From: Lumnitzera littorea
Taxonomy: Eukaryota > Streptophyta > Magnoliopsida > Myrtales > Combretaceae
Reading direction: 5' to 3'
NCBI GenBank assembly: GCA_024138015.1
Contig: JAMXBB010000001.1
Location: 133,191,143-133,255,142, forward strand
DNA: 64,000 nucleotides
Position 1 is the first letter of the stretch. Every line of letters begins with the position of its first letter. This document shows positions 46,719 through 59,010 of this stretch, one piece after another. A program made the position numbers and the translations under genes. Below the pieces are notes generated by a model. The model ran no database searches. It was not told the origin of the DNA and saw only the letters and a list, made by a program, of their open reading frames with translations.

Positions 46719-47221
46719 GGGGTAATATTACAATTTACACCTTAACTTTTTTATCTTTTGCAATTATACACATGAAGTTTTAACTTGTCTAATTTATACT
46801 CAATTGAAAATTTAGTTATTACCATCTACACCTCAATTAAAGCAAAGTCACACCATTAGTCTAAATAGCATCATCAACCAATAGATGACTACATACAACC
46901 TTATGGGGGTCGTACAACGGGCAACCACCTATGATTGCCAATGAATCTCGTGACCCACATTTTTTAAGTTAGTTATCTCTCACTGTTTTGTACTGGTTGA
47001 CTAGCAACCACTTATCGAGGGTCGCATGACTCTTCTAAGATCATGGATAGTTATCTTATTAGTTAATCATATTGATTAGACTGGCGATGTGAATTGGAAT
47101 TAACTAAGGTATAGAAGGTAATAACTAAATTTTTAATTAAGTATATAATTAAATAAGTTGAAATTTCAGGTGTGTAATTATAAAAAGCGGTAAAGTTAAG
47201 GTTGAATTATAACATTGACCC
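46719..47221. mobile_element. Mutator-type MITE with long inverted ends and 9-bp TSD
   Basis: The left half (GGGGTAATATTACAATTTACACCTTAACTTT) and the reverse of the right half (GGGTCAATGTTATAATTCAACCTTAACTTT) match. They stay collinear inward for ~160 bp through AAATTTAGTTATTACC(A/T)TCTA to AGTCTAA. The flanks are TACAATAAT (46710-46718) and TATAATAAT (47222-47230), 8 of 9 identical; 9-bp duplications are typical of Mutator-type elements. No coding capacity. Confidence 0.9.
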
Positions 47222-47230
47222 TATAATAAT

Positions 47231-47995
47231 TAAGAAATCTCAAAATTTTTATCCAAGGTATTTATTCATACAATCTTAGGTTGGAATAAAATAAAATCTC
47301 TTAGCTAAAACCTCAACCTAATACTCTTTTTTCAATAAACATTTATCTATCACCTTACCACTACTACTATTACCATCACCATCACCGCTATGTCAACATC
47401 ACTATCACAAACTCAAACTCAACCTCACTATTATTACTCCCATCAACATCATCAATACAACATTAACACCAAGTGCACCAAGGCACCATCACCATATTAT
47501 GACTGCCCTACCAACATTACTCTTACTACCATCATGAAACTAACTTTACTCCATCATTACTGCCTTAAAAATGGATTTGGATCCTCTTAGTTTTTCCTCT
47601 CTCGATTTACCAATTAATGGTAACCTAAATTATTTAAATACATCACGACATCATCACGATGCCATCTTCTTCTTTATAATCATAACCATTAATTATATGT
47701 AGCAAAATCTTAAAGGGGTAGATTAAGGAAAATTGAGAGAAGCTAAATTGAGATGATCCATTTCCCTTAAAAATCTCATACATTACAAATACCACAATTT
47801 GTGTTACACAACCTCACAAGCACATACTATTAACTTTATCACAATTACAACTACTACAATTGTTGCATTATTAACACCTCAACATCACTACAACATCATC
47901 ACTACTATAGCCCTTACATAACCACCACTCTATCATTATCATCATTATTATGAACCATTGCATAATATTATCACCACAACGAAGAAGAATTATAA
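47231..47995. other. CAT/CAC-rich low-complexity stretch, no supported gene
   Basis: 47340-47550 and 47820-47990 are rich in CATCA, ACTACTA and CACCA triplets (degenerate trinucleotide repeats), which produces the 66-codon frame at 47390-47590. The two rich zones may be related duplicates. Confidence 0.5.
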
Positions 47996-48250
47996 CAGAA
48001 GGGATCAACATTTAAAGATAAATTCAAATAAGGGATTAACGTTTTATAAGTTGTTCAAATAAAAGATTCATAATAACCAATTCATAAAATTATTTGAAGC
48101 ACCTTGTGAAACGTTAAACCTTTATTTGAATCACTTTATAAAACATTAATCCTTATTTGAATTACTTTATAAAACGTTAATTCTTTATATGAATTTTTTA
48201 AAATAGTAATCTCCTAATTGAACTTACCCTTAAACATTGATCTACTCCAT
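47996..48250. mobile_element. MITE-like element with internal ~35-bp repeats
   Basis: The left end GGGATCAACATTTAAAGATAAATTCAAATAAGG pairs with the right end read in reverse (AGATCAATGTTTAAGGGTAAGTTCAATTAGG). Inside, ACTTTATAAAACxTTAAT-CCTTATTTGAAT recurs three to four times at about 35-bp spacing (48105-48200). It is related in style to the element at 25375-28336. Confidence 0.6.
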
Positions 48251-49366
48251 TTTAATTCACCCCCATAATGATGCTAGCTAGTAGCAAGGAGTCAACAATA
48301 GTGATGGTGTTATGATGGTAGCAATTACGTTAGTAGTGAGATAATAATGAAATGTAGAATTTAGTTAAACTAAATATAAGATAATATATATAGTATAACT
48401 ATTAAAATCGTTATTATAGTATAGTACTTGTGCATAACAAACAATATGAAGGGAAAAAAAATTCTATTGCATTCATACACCAAAAATACTAGAAGAACTT
48501 GTGTTGTAGTATTTTCCTTATGTTTTGCTATCCTATTTTCCTCACCATGTACTATATGGAAATTGAATTCTACCTACATATGATGAATAACACTCCTAAT
48601 AGAATTTTATGGGAAGAATTTAAACTATTATATGTTATTCTTTGATGGGTTAAAAATCACATTAAATAGATATATGCATAAATTGTTTGAGAGGAATAAA
48701 ATAGAAACTACTTGTTGATGCAATTTTCTTATCTAAATTAATTTTATAAACTTTTTTTGTCAATAATAGATGATGGCAATATGTTAATAAAATATTTTAA
48801 CATCAATAAGAAAAATATAAAAGCTCAATAACTTTTATTAATGATATTTAAAAATTTAATTAGAAGGTTTTAATTAAAAGAACTATTTTTCAAAAGACAT
48901 AACTAGCTAGGTTGGATTAGGCTAGTTATGCCCTTAAAGGCTTGCCATGGCTAGGCTTGGTTAATAATCCTTATATTAACATTCGAGCCGAAGGGGAAGG
49001 GGTTGGGAGTGCAAAAATATTCTCATCTAAATTAACTAAGCTCAAACTCATTCTTAGATCAAATCTACCATGCCATAATTTTAAGTACATTGAAAATATA
49101 TCTCTTTATGTTTGCTTCGTGTATATTTAGCTCTCAATTTTCGAAAATGAATATTTATACCCTAAATCTAATTTCATTTTTTTAATTATTTCATTTTAAG
49201 GTAAAATAGTAAAATAGGATGTAAAAACATATTTTTAAAAGATCATAATGTTTAAACACTTGATTTCAAAAATAAATGACCTAAGCATGTATAAAATAAA
49301 CATAAAAAGATATATACAATTTACCCCATAATTTCTTTGCACCATTTAGTCTGTCAGCATTTCTAT
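48251..49366. other. Unassigned DNA
   Basis: AT-rich. The 62-codon frame at 48942-49130 has no recognised domain. No element ends seen. Confidence 0.45.
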
Positions 49367-50003
49367 TAGGTATTTATAGTTTGATTCGGTTTAGTTTAGT
49401 TTAAACATTTAATGAACCAAATCACTTTTAAAGTTTAGGGTTTTGAATTAAATCGTTTTAAATGTGGTTCGATTTGGTTTACTTCAGTTTGAAACGCTTT
49501 TTAAAAATATCATTTTCTTTTTAATATTATTAATAGTTATTGAAGTTTTAAAACGATATTAATGTCCAAATTAAGGTAGATTATGGAAAAAAAAAAGTCA
49601 CATAATATTATTTCACAATGACATTGCATTTTAAATGAAACGAATGTGTGTGAGTTAGTTAAACACGAGAGACAATGGTGAAGGAAATGAGTTGGCTATA
49701 AAGATTAAAAATAAAATAAGTAATGGCAAAAAGAAAAAAGATAAATAAAATCAAACATAAATGTTGACAAGATTTAAAATTAAAAAAATATTACATATTT
49801 CTATTTTTTTAATAAGAAACGGTTCAATTCAAGTTTAAGTAGTTTGATTCAGCTCAACCCTTCGAATAGAACCATAAACCATGGACCTTCTTCGAATCGA
49901 ATTGTAAACTAAATTGAAACTTTAAAAAAAAAAAAACCATATTTTGAAATTCAATTCAATTTTTAATTTGATTCAATTTAGTTTGATTTAATAAAGAGCC
50001 CTA
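49367..50003. mobile_element. hAT-type non-autonomous element, family 2
   Basis: Starts TAGGTATTTATAGTTTGATTCGG and ends GATTTAATAAAGAGCCCTA. Subterminal GGTTTAGTTTAG/GATTCAATTTAGTTTGATT motifs occur in both halves. Flanks ATTTCTAT (49359-49366) and ACTTCTAT (50004-50011) match at 7 of 8 positions, a probable hAT target duplication. Confidence 0.8.
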
Positions 50004-51070
50004 ACTTCTATCCATATCTCTACAACAAATTAGGTACCGACTTATATAATAAGGATTTTTTTTAAGGTCCTATTCATGTTTTTTAAAAGGACTAAACCTA
50101 TCCTTCATTCTATCATTAATTTAATATCTATTAAATATAAATAATTAAATTAGTTATGTTTTCAACCATTTAAATCTAATTGATATTAAATATGGAGAGC
50201 TAAATTAGTCCTGTCATAATATCATAATAGCAGATGAAATATAATAAATATTAAGCAGTTACCGTACATTTAGTGTTCGGATGTAACAAAGACATTGACA
50301 GAACTTCCATGGGGGCAAGTAAACTTGACGCCAAAGGTCCGACGTTGAATACTTATCTCAAAAATTCCAAATCGAAGGGCGTGGTAAAATTCATCGACAT
50401 TTCCACAAAGTCAGCAGAAAGTTAAGCAAGTTGGCAAAGGATAAGAATTAAATACCATATCAAGCATCACTTTCTTATCTTGGGTTTGTTCTTTTCTACA
50501 ATTTGAATAACCGTCCGTTTTCTTTTTAAAATTGTTTGTATATGATTTCTACCTGCTTGTATCATTTCCTTTTTTAATAGAAATATAAACCGGACCGTAT
50601 CAATGAGTGCCTTGCTCGTCGAACTCGTTAACAATTTTCAGTCTGATTGCTTTTTTCTTACAATATGTAACAATGGAGAGAACTGTACTCCAGAAGATAA
50701 ACGTTTCTTGTCAAATTTAAATAAACAATACAATTTTTTTTGTTTCGAGTGGAAAATAAATATTATTAAAATGATGTAAATAAAGAATAAACATTATTAA
50801 AATGATGCAAATATAGGCTAACTTACAATGAAATAAATGATAAAAAAAAAAGAAAAGAAAGATGAATGTGTTGTGTCTTTAACGTGTCATGTCATCAAGT
50901 TCTAACAGTATTACACTATAGCCTCATTTTACAGTGTTTATTTAAATAGAAAGTCTCAATTTTATTCTCTATTTAAACTTAATTCCATAAGTATTATTTT
51001 CAACTGTATAAAATTACATTGTAATATTAAATAAAAGAGATTTTCATATATTATTACTTCTATATAGTTC
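50004..51070. other. Unassigned DNA
   Basis: 50260-50450 is somewhat GC-richer (CTTGACGCCAAAGGTCCGACG) but has no open frame of note. A ~40-bp near-direct repeat (AATAAA(T/C)ATTATTAAAATGATG(T/C)AAATA) occurs at 50755 and 50788. Confidence 0.4.
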
Positions 51071-51945
51071 TAGGGTTGTTCATATAACCCAATCGAATTG
51101 AACCATGATTTTTTTTTCATATTTCAATTCATGGCTCATTTTGGAAAGGATGCAAGAGGTTCACGATTCTGTTTGTAAGGCTGTCGGACAAACCAAGCTT
51201 TTTAACCCAAATCAAATTACTTCTTATTTAAAAAAATAAAAAATAAGCTACATATTTTGCTTTTGGATATAGACACAACCTTGCAACCCTTAATTACTGA
51301 AAATAAAAAAGGCAACACAATCCTACTCCTAAGACATTGACTCCCAATCTCTTACCTAATGTCTCTATTACTCCATTTCACTCTCATGCACACTATCCTT
51401 CACATGGGACTAGACTCTCACTCTCAATTATGTCTTTATCTTCAGTTCCCTCTCATCTCTCTTCTCAGTCTTAGTTCTTCACATTTTTATAGTTTCGCTT
51501 TCAACTCTTAATCTCTCACCAACCTCTAAACCAAAAAAAACCAAGTTATGTAATAGATAATTCTTTTCTCCTCTTAAGTTACTTATTATATAATTTGGAT
51601 TATTTTGAAGGATTTGTTATCCATAATTCTATCGTTTATTTATATGCATAAATGCAATTGTAATCCACTTGTAAATCTTTTTTTAACATAAAATCCTGTA
51701 CCAATTATATAAGTAAAAATTACAAATATAGATGTGTTGTGAACGATAAAATCTAATCATTGTAACTATATAATTTTGAAAGTGGGAAGAAACAAACCGA
51801 AATGAACTAAGTGGTTTGATTTAGAACCTTAAACTGTAAGCGGTAGTGGTTTGATTCATTGAAGGTCTAAATTGAACCATTTTATATATGGTTCAATTTG
51901 ATTCAAACCCTTAACCAAATCAAACTAAACCATAAGCATCCTAAA
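51071..51945. mobile_element. hAT-like non-autonomous element
   Basis: Starts TAGGGTTGTTCATATAACCC and ends ACCATAAGCATCCTA (reverse TAGGATGCTTATGGT), related inverted ends. Subterminal TTGAACC/GGTTCAATTTGATTC motifs lie on both sides, as in the 49367 element. No clear 8-bp duplication remains, so the borders are less certain. Confidence 0.6.
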
Positions 51946-54900
51946 TATGTTAGCATAGCGATATTTGACATACCAATAAGACTTTACCGAGGGATTTTCA
52001 TACTTATCATTAAAATTGATAAATGTTATATAAATACTAATTATATAACAAAATTATAAAACTACCAAGGCTATATCACATGTAGAATATGTGACATTAG
52101 TGTTAATACGTATATTACATATTTAATATGCAATATAGCAATAGTACATAATTCTTTAAGTCACGTCTTGTAGTATATTTTTGTAAATTATATTATGAAC
52201 AAATGCAATTTCGTATTAGTATTTATGTAATTTATATTTGTGTAATTTTTTTTTAAGTTTGATAAACATATATTACACCTGAATTTTTCACTATAAGTTA
52301 TCTTTTAGTTTTCCTTTTCTCTCTCTCTTTTTTTCCCTAATTTCCTTTCCCACATTAGAGATTAGCTTCTGAACTCACGGGACACAATAATCCTTCAAAG
52401 ATTTATCAAATTGATCTTTCTCCGAAAGTAGATTGATTTTGAAATTGAACCGTTCAACCACTTTTGACTTCTCTGCAAACAACAAATAAGAACTTTTTGC
52501 ACGGTTTGTTACATTACCAGATTATTAAATCCAACCATAATTATGCCGGCTGCCGACATGATAATTTTTTTAAATGAGCACATTTTATATAGGTAGAATA
52601 AAATAGTTATCCGTTCCATAAAAAAACTAATGCTGCTATTTTGATTTACAAAATAATTATTTTGTGAAATTCTTATGATAGTAAAATAAAAGATAAATAA
52701 ATGTCATAATTGATATTCGAATTTCACTCATTTTTACAATTAATTATCTAAAGTTTTAAAGTGATAATTTAGTATTTAAACTTCGCTCATTGTTATAATT
52801 AACTAAACTTTTTTCTAGTTTTACAATTAACTATCTAATCCAGGTATTATATATGACCTTGAAAAGTTGATACATAGTATATTGATTCTTTTAAACTTTA
52901 CAGGGTTAATTGTAAAAATAGTAAGGTTTAGGTATCAAATATAACAATCATATGATAAAATATTATAATTCCTTCATAAGATAAAGAAATAGCTATTCAA
53001 TGGTCATCTCTAATAATCTTTATATCTATCAATGAATGGTCATATTAAGTGCAACCATAAGAAACAACATATATTATTCATTGTTCAATTTGATGGGAAT
53101 TGCAATTTTATTTCTATCTCTTATTCTATTTCGTAATCCAGGAAAGTCATAAATGTCTCCAATTGGTAAGATTTCTAACCAATCTTTTATTGAAACTATT
53201 GCAAAAAAAATTGAGATTTGGAGCCATGTTTGGACCTCTATTATCACCCGATGCTAATAGTTTGCTGTAAGGCTTCTAGTGTACTCATATGTGTACATAT
53301 ACACATGTATGATGTGTTGTGAAGAAATTTCATACCAATAAATTCTTTTTATCTTCTTATCAATAAATTTATTTAATTGCCTTTCATATGCGCGAACAAT
53401 TAAAGGTTAATTTCAGTAAATTAATGATTTTTTTCACTTTGTCAGCTTTCACATTCCTGTACATTACACTCTGTACTTCAAGTAATGAGGCTAACATATA
53501 TTATGTTTTATCTCTTTAAAATAAGGCACATCACGGATGTGTGTCCATTCCATCAAATATACATACTATTTTGTACATATATATACATATATGAGGTCAT
53601 GTACTCTTGATTCTTACGCTTGAAAAAAAAAAATTTATTGTAAAAGATAATATGGCCTTAGTATATCAAGATCGTGACTCAAAGAGCAGAAATAAGAAAA
53701 GTGGGTTTACAAGGGATTAAGGTCATTATATGGTTCTACAAGATGTTTACCGTATCTACGCACTTCAAATATTCTTTTTTTCTCGTTTCGGGAAAAAAAA
53801 AAATGATTCTTTCACCATATTGTCTATCTAGTAAAATTAAAGGCGAAAACAATGTTTAATTATAAAGACCTAAGACACCACAAAAAGACCCCTATACCAG
53901 GAACTTTGACTGAGTACTGAAATTTTCTATAATAAGAAATAACAAGAGCACTCTTAGTTTTGTTTTTTTTCTTTTTAAAACCTTTGCCTTTTTCCTTTTT
54001 TACTAACCCTAATTTATAAAGGTATTAAAAACATTTTAATTCTTAACTTATCGACAAGTATATTTTGTTAAAGTTATTATGGTTTTTGTATTCTAAGTAT
54101 AATAATTTTATAATTTGATAAAAGTTTTATTTTGATGATTTAAATAGAAAAGATAAAAAAAAAAATTTTTGCATGACCTATCCAGGGATTGAACATTCCA
54201 ATTATAAAAATATTCTCTATTCTTCCCAACAAAGTTTCATATTGTTATGTTAGATGTGTTACGAATATAAAAATATTTCAAATTATTACTATTCGGTCCA
54301 TTAGTATAGTTATTAATTTGATATTAATTATGTATCTGTATAATATTTTAAAAGAAGATAAAGTAAAAAAAAAACACTAATTTCACAAGGGAACTAATAA
54401 AAGATTCTACAGGGTATAAAATGGTTCCAAAGTATCTCACGGTAGGTTCTAGATATAAAAATTTTAGAATTTGTATTTATCAGGTAGGGTATAAATAAAA
54501 TGTCATACTTTATCCACCCTATATTTACTCATCCCCATAACTTATACTTACTTTGTATTGTTAACATATTTAATTAATATATTCTTTATAAACTTAAGAG
54601 ACCCAAAGTGGGCCTTCCCAATTTGATATAATATGTGTATATGCGTATATGGGCACTTAGCTGCAAAAAGTATGCCTTGAAAAAAAATATAATAATTAAT
54701 CACCAAGCTAAAAATAACCCCCCCCCCCCCCCCGAAAAAAAAAAAAGTCACCAAAATTACATTAGCATTAAACAGTCATGTAGGACAATGGAGTAGTGGG
54801 GTACAACAATTTCATTTTAGTGGGACGAAGGAAAATGCTAGTTAGATTTAAAAAAGTAAACTAATTTTTAAGATACAGATATCTAATACACCAAAGCCCT

Positions 54901-55291
54901 TCTAATAATATATTCAATCTTCAAGTTTTTCAATTCATATTTTACCATTAAGAAATTATCTTCGTATTTAAATGTAAAACTATAGCATTTCTTTTGTCAC
55001 GTAAGTCAGTCCAAGCAACCTCCCTCTAACATCACTTCTCAAACATGATCCCTTAGAATTTTTTTTTTTTTTAGAAAAAAAAAGGTAAACCAACTTTTTA
55101 AGACTTTTTTTTCCCTTGACTAACCTTTTATTGGATAAGAACAAATACTAATCTTTTATTGAAAAAAATGTATCAAAAGTCATAGTTGGATTGTCAGTTC
55201 AATCATTTAGTTTGCATATGGTGCAATTGATACGGAAGTTTAATTCAAAACGTTCTCATGTGACACTTAGACAATTCTGGATCATTGAAAA
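51946..55291. other. Unassigned AT-rich DNA with minor repeats
   Basis: Near 52690-52960 the motif TTTACAATTAA(T/C)TATCTAA occurs twice directly and once inverted, resembling a decayed MITE. A 16-C run lies at 54718-54733. Frames at 53674-53859, 54189-54380 and 54548-54754 are low-complexity and unsupported. No gene seen. Confidence 0.4.
54718..54733 (+). repeat. (C)16 homopolymer
   Basis: Sixteen C bases followed by GAAAAAAAAAAAA. Confidence 0.95.
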
Positions 55292-55616
55292 TGTGCTAAG
55301 TTCAACCAAACCTACGCATGGAAATTCTAGAGAGAAAAAATATAGAGAAAGATGCTTTTAAATATAACTGAACTCAATACTTAGTATGACTTACAAATGA
55401 AAGGATAATCTCTATATGCATGAGGTTTACTCAAAAGTAAGGGCTGAGATTAATTTGATCTAACTTAAAACAGTTGATTCCGAACTACTCCTTTACTAAA
55501 TACATTCACTTGCTCCTAAATACTCCTACATAATTCTATGCATTGGAATCTAGAGATCCGAGGTCTCGCACTTGTGGATGGGCCTTCATTTGTTGGTACA
55601 AAAGATGCTTATGACA
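55292..55616 (-). repeat. 3' LTR of a minus-strand chromovirus
   Basis: On the minus strand it starts TGTCATAAGCATC at 55616, directly after a GTGGGGGATAA purine tract, and plausibly ends GAACTTAGCACA at 55292 (325 bp). The mate LTR is not visible, so the far border is inferred from the terminal CA and typical length. Confidence 0.6.
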
Positions 55617-55634
55617 TTATCCCCCACTTGACTC
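55617..55634 (-). other. Polypurine tract
   Basis: AAGTGGGGGATAA on the minus strand, between the end of the chromodomain frame and the LTR start. It would prime plus-strand DNA synthesis. Confidence 0.7.
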
Positions 55635-56143
55635 AATGACACCCTCATTGCATCTTCCTCATGGTTTTTCAGATTTTTTCTTGGAACTATCATAATGTCT
55701 TGATCAATTTGCTACTTGCTTTACTCTGAGGCAAAATTTTCTAAACAATCATATATCCATGTTTCAATGGATGATCCTAATATCGCACGTAACATTCAAT
55801 CAGAAAATCTTTTACTTCTCTATCATATGAGTCCTAAATATCGAGTGAGTCTTTTTGAGATGTTATTCTCATGTGATCTTCCCCATCCATATAATATGAT
55901 TTAAACGTACTCAGTAATATTTTAATCTTAACGATATCTTTGTTTAGTATAAAACCCAACCTATGCCTTCTACAATTGCGAAGGGTCCTTCAAACCTTCA
56001 CATTATTCCCTTATATAGTTTGTCTTTATGTGCTAGATTAGATGTAGCTTCATTAGTACTTGATTTCCCACTTAATGCTTCACAAGTTTGCATTTCTTGC
56101 TTATAGATTTCTACAACAAAATATGTATAGTTAGAGTATCATC
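55635..56143 (-). pseudogene. Chromovirus polyprotein C-terminus: integrase tail and chromodomain
   Basis: Read on the minus strand. An AHKDKLYKGIM...RFEGPFAIVEGIGW segment (about 55950-56040) matches the integrase C-terminal GPF/Y-type region of Ty3 elements. A KSYYMDGEDHMRITSQK stretch follows. The chromodomain (about 55660-55835) shows SYDREVKDFL, an HPLKHGYMIV strand and a LPQSKASSKL segment where chromoviruses have LPESEASWE, then QFQEKI. Its tail EEDAMRVSLSQVGD leads into the purine tract. Several stops break it. The chromodomain would target integration to particular chromatin. The rest of the element is missing because a large LTR begins at 56144. Forward frame 55716-55904 is a shadow. 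Confidence 0.82.
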
Positions 56144-59010
56144 TATGAGACCTTACAAAAATTGATAATTAATTCACAATTGATTGATTCGAAAATAGTT
56201 CGTAAAATTTAAGATGAACACATAAATTATTCAATTAAGCTCTAATTTTATGAAGAAATTAAAAATATTAGCAAAAGTAATCTCGTAAGTTTAGATTTAG
56301 GAAAATAAATAATTAAATATTATAATATTAAGTTAGATGTATATTACTTATTATTTATCGAAAATATGTAAAATTCTAATAAATAATGAATTACTAAAGA
56401 TAAATTATATACACACTAAAAATAATAAAATAACTTAAATAATATTTATGAATATTTATCTGTACTAAATATATATTTACGTATAGATAAAACTACTTGA
56501 AATTACTTAAAATACTTAATATAAGTTAAAATAATTAAATAAAATTAAGAAAAATGTATGAAAAGTGTAGAAATGCTTGAAAAAGAGGCATAGCAAGCAA
56601 GGAACTAAGTTAGAAAAATAAACAAATAAAATTAAGCCACATAATAAAGTAAAAAAGAAAAAGAAATGGACACTTGTCCAAAGAAATTACATGAAAATCC
56701 TAAACTCATTCTATAAATTCAGAGACATGTCCAAAAGAAATTACATGAAAATCCTAAACTCATTCTATAAATTCAGAGACACCTCCCTATAATTCATTTT
56801 GATTAGTTAGGAACTCAAAAAAAAAAAAAAAATAGAGAGGGATTAGGAATAAAAGAGAGTAATTTTAGAAAAATAGGTAAAAATATAGTGCAAATAGGGC
56901 TTAAAAGAGCAACATAAGTCCAACTACCACCCGAGAATAGACAGTCACCTCCACCTAACAGTGGGACCACCGCTAAGGGTTGCTGACAAGGTTGGAGCCA
57001 CCGTTAGTGGCTAGAAACAAATCAAATAGTAAGTTTCTTTTTCTAGCCGATTTTTGTACAAATTATTAAAAATATTAAATTTATATAGAAAATTATGAAA
57101 ATTTGTATTATTGAGTATTTTTGTAAATAGATTTGAGGAAAAATATCAATTTAATGAAATTAGGTCTCGCAATATACTGTCCTTAAAAAATCAATAAATT
57201 TGACCTAATTTTCGCTTTTGTTTTAAATAGTCTTAATGATGTAGTTTTAAACTCAAAATTTTTTTATGTACTACCTAGGGTATAAAATATATTCCTATGA
57301 AAAGTTCTTCTTGGAATTAATTTTCCAAATTTTTACTTAATTTTTTAGCCTTAAAATCATAAATAAAAGGTAATTTTCAGGCTTATTTTGCAATTTAATG
57401 TTAAATTGATGAAAATTCTTATTTAGGGTGTATTTAATCATCTTGAAATATCAATTGATGATGAGAGATGGCATTTATAGTGTTGGGGATGTTAGATATG
57501 TGTATTATGTGTAAGTTATATGATATGAAAAAATATGTAAAGGTAGGAAGTTAAATGGATGGAATGAATTAGGTTAAATTGATAAAATTATAATATTAGG
57601 AATATAACATAAATATGATTTAGAACATAAATTTAGGAAATTATGCAAAAAAATGTAGGGTACTCTCATAATAAGGGTAAATTGAGAAGCCAAATTAAGA
57701 GTAGAGTGTACAATACATACTAAAATATTGATTAGGAGCTAAAGATGAGACTTGAGATACCTAAATATAGTTAAATGAACTTCACATAATGAATCAAGAG
57801 GAGTTTTTAGGGTTTATGCATAAACATTATAACCCGAAGTTGAATTAGAACCTAATTCAAAAACTAAAATAAAAACTGGATCTATAGGGCAAACTAAGGA
57901 GTTAACTAACAACTAAATCAAAGACTTACTATGTTTGAAATATAGTTAGTTGAACCTTACAAAATATATCAAAGGGAGTTTCTAGGACCTATGTGTAAAA
58001 TCGTAATCAGAAGCTAAATTAAAAGCTGATTCAACAGCAAAATTAGAAGTAAGGTATCTATTAGTATACTAAAGGACTAACTAGAAACTAAACTAGATAT
58101 CATTTTCACTCAAGTTAAAGTTAGATAAATTCTATGAAATAGATTAGAAAGATTTTCTGAGATTTATGAATAAATGAAATTGGGAGCTGAATTAGAACCT
58201 AATTTCAAGGCTGAATTAAAAACAAAATCAAAAGTTGAATCGGAACCTAGCTCAAAATAGAAATAAATGTAAGAGACTTAAAACCTGAATAATTAGATAT
58301 AATAAAACCCTAAAATATAATAATAAGAGATTGTAGAATAAAGCTATATAAAGTAGTTATAAGAATACTAAATTGACCTTTGTATTATAGGGACAATTGG
58401 TAAAGGTTTGTTGCGAGTTACGCCTTAAGTAAGCAAGTGAGACATTCAGGTAAGTTTGGGATCAATACGTTACTGTATTTTGTAATACTGTTTTATAGTA
58501 TTCAAAGGCTTAGGAGTATACCTGGTTGTGTTTGTTAGATAGCTTGATTGTGTGCATACCTATATATCTACATTTCTAAGTTTAGTAATGTGATTTTGGT
58601 TTAATGCTTTGAACTGCAATTGTTTATTTTGCATGAAATGATTGAATGCCTTAAACTGGATTTAATTAAATATAAGACTTGTAAATTTAAATCAGACATG
58701 CATGGCAACCCATTAGGGGAAACATTTAAGATTCTTCGACCAAATATCGATATCTTCGAAAAGGATAACATTGGAGCATAATGGTCCCTTCTTCATCCTT
58801 AGTTGAATTAAATGACAAAAAGGGAAATCGTGATAGAAAGGAAATCACAACAAAGATCAAGGCAGTAGTTTGAAGGTAATCATGGGAGGAACAGTATCTC
58901 CATTGCATAAGCTTGAGTTTGGTCGTGAGTTGTTGAATGTACACTAAATTCCTTAATCTAAATTAAAGCAAGTGAAATTTCTCTAATCTCACAGAAGACC
59001 GGATATCATC
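56144..59010 (+). mobile_element. Large LTR, copy C (2.85 kb)
   Basis: Starts TATGAGACCTTACAAAAATTG (family start TGTGAGAC, here with G to A). It is collinear in reverse with copies A and B through GATTCTTCGACCAAATAT (58730), GGGAGGAACAGT (about 58885) and CTCTAATCTCACA (58993). The exact 3' border lies between 58993 and about 59015. Three direct subrepeats of ~185 bp lie at about 57710-58265, each with a GGAGTTT-x-TAG-G-x-TATG...GAAGCTGAATTAGAACCTAA pattern. The minus frame 58726-58944 is a shadow. It interrupts the chromovirus to its left. Confidence 0.82.

Noticed and set aside
47390..47590. Histidine/tyrosine/threonine-rich open frame
   Set aside because: Produced by degenerate CAT/CAC/ACT trinucleotide repeats.
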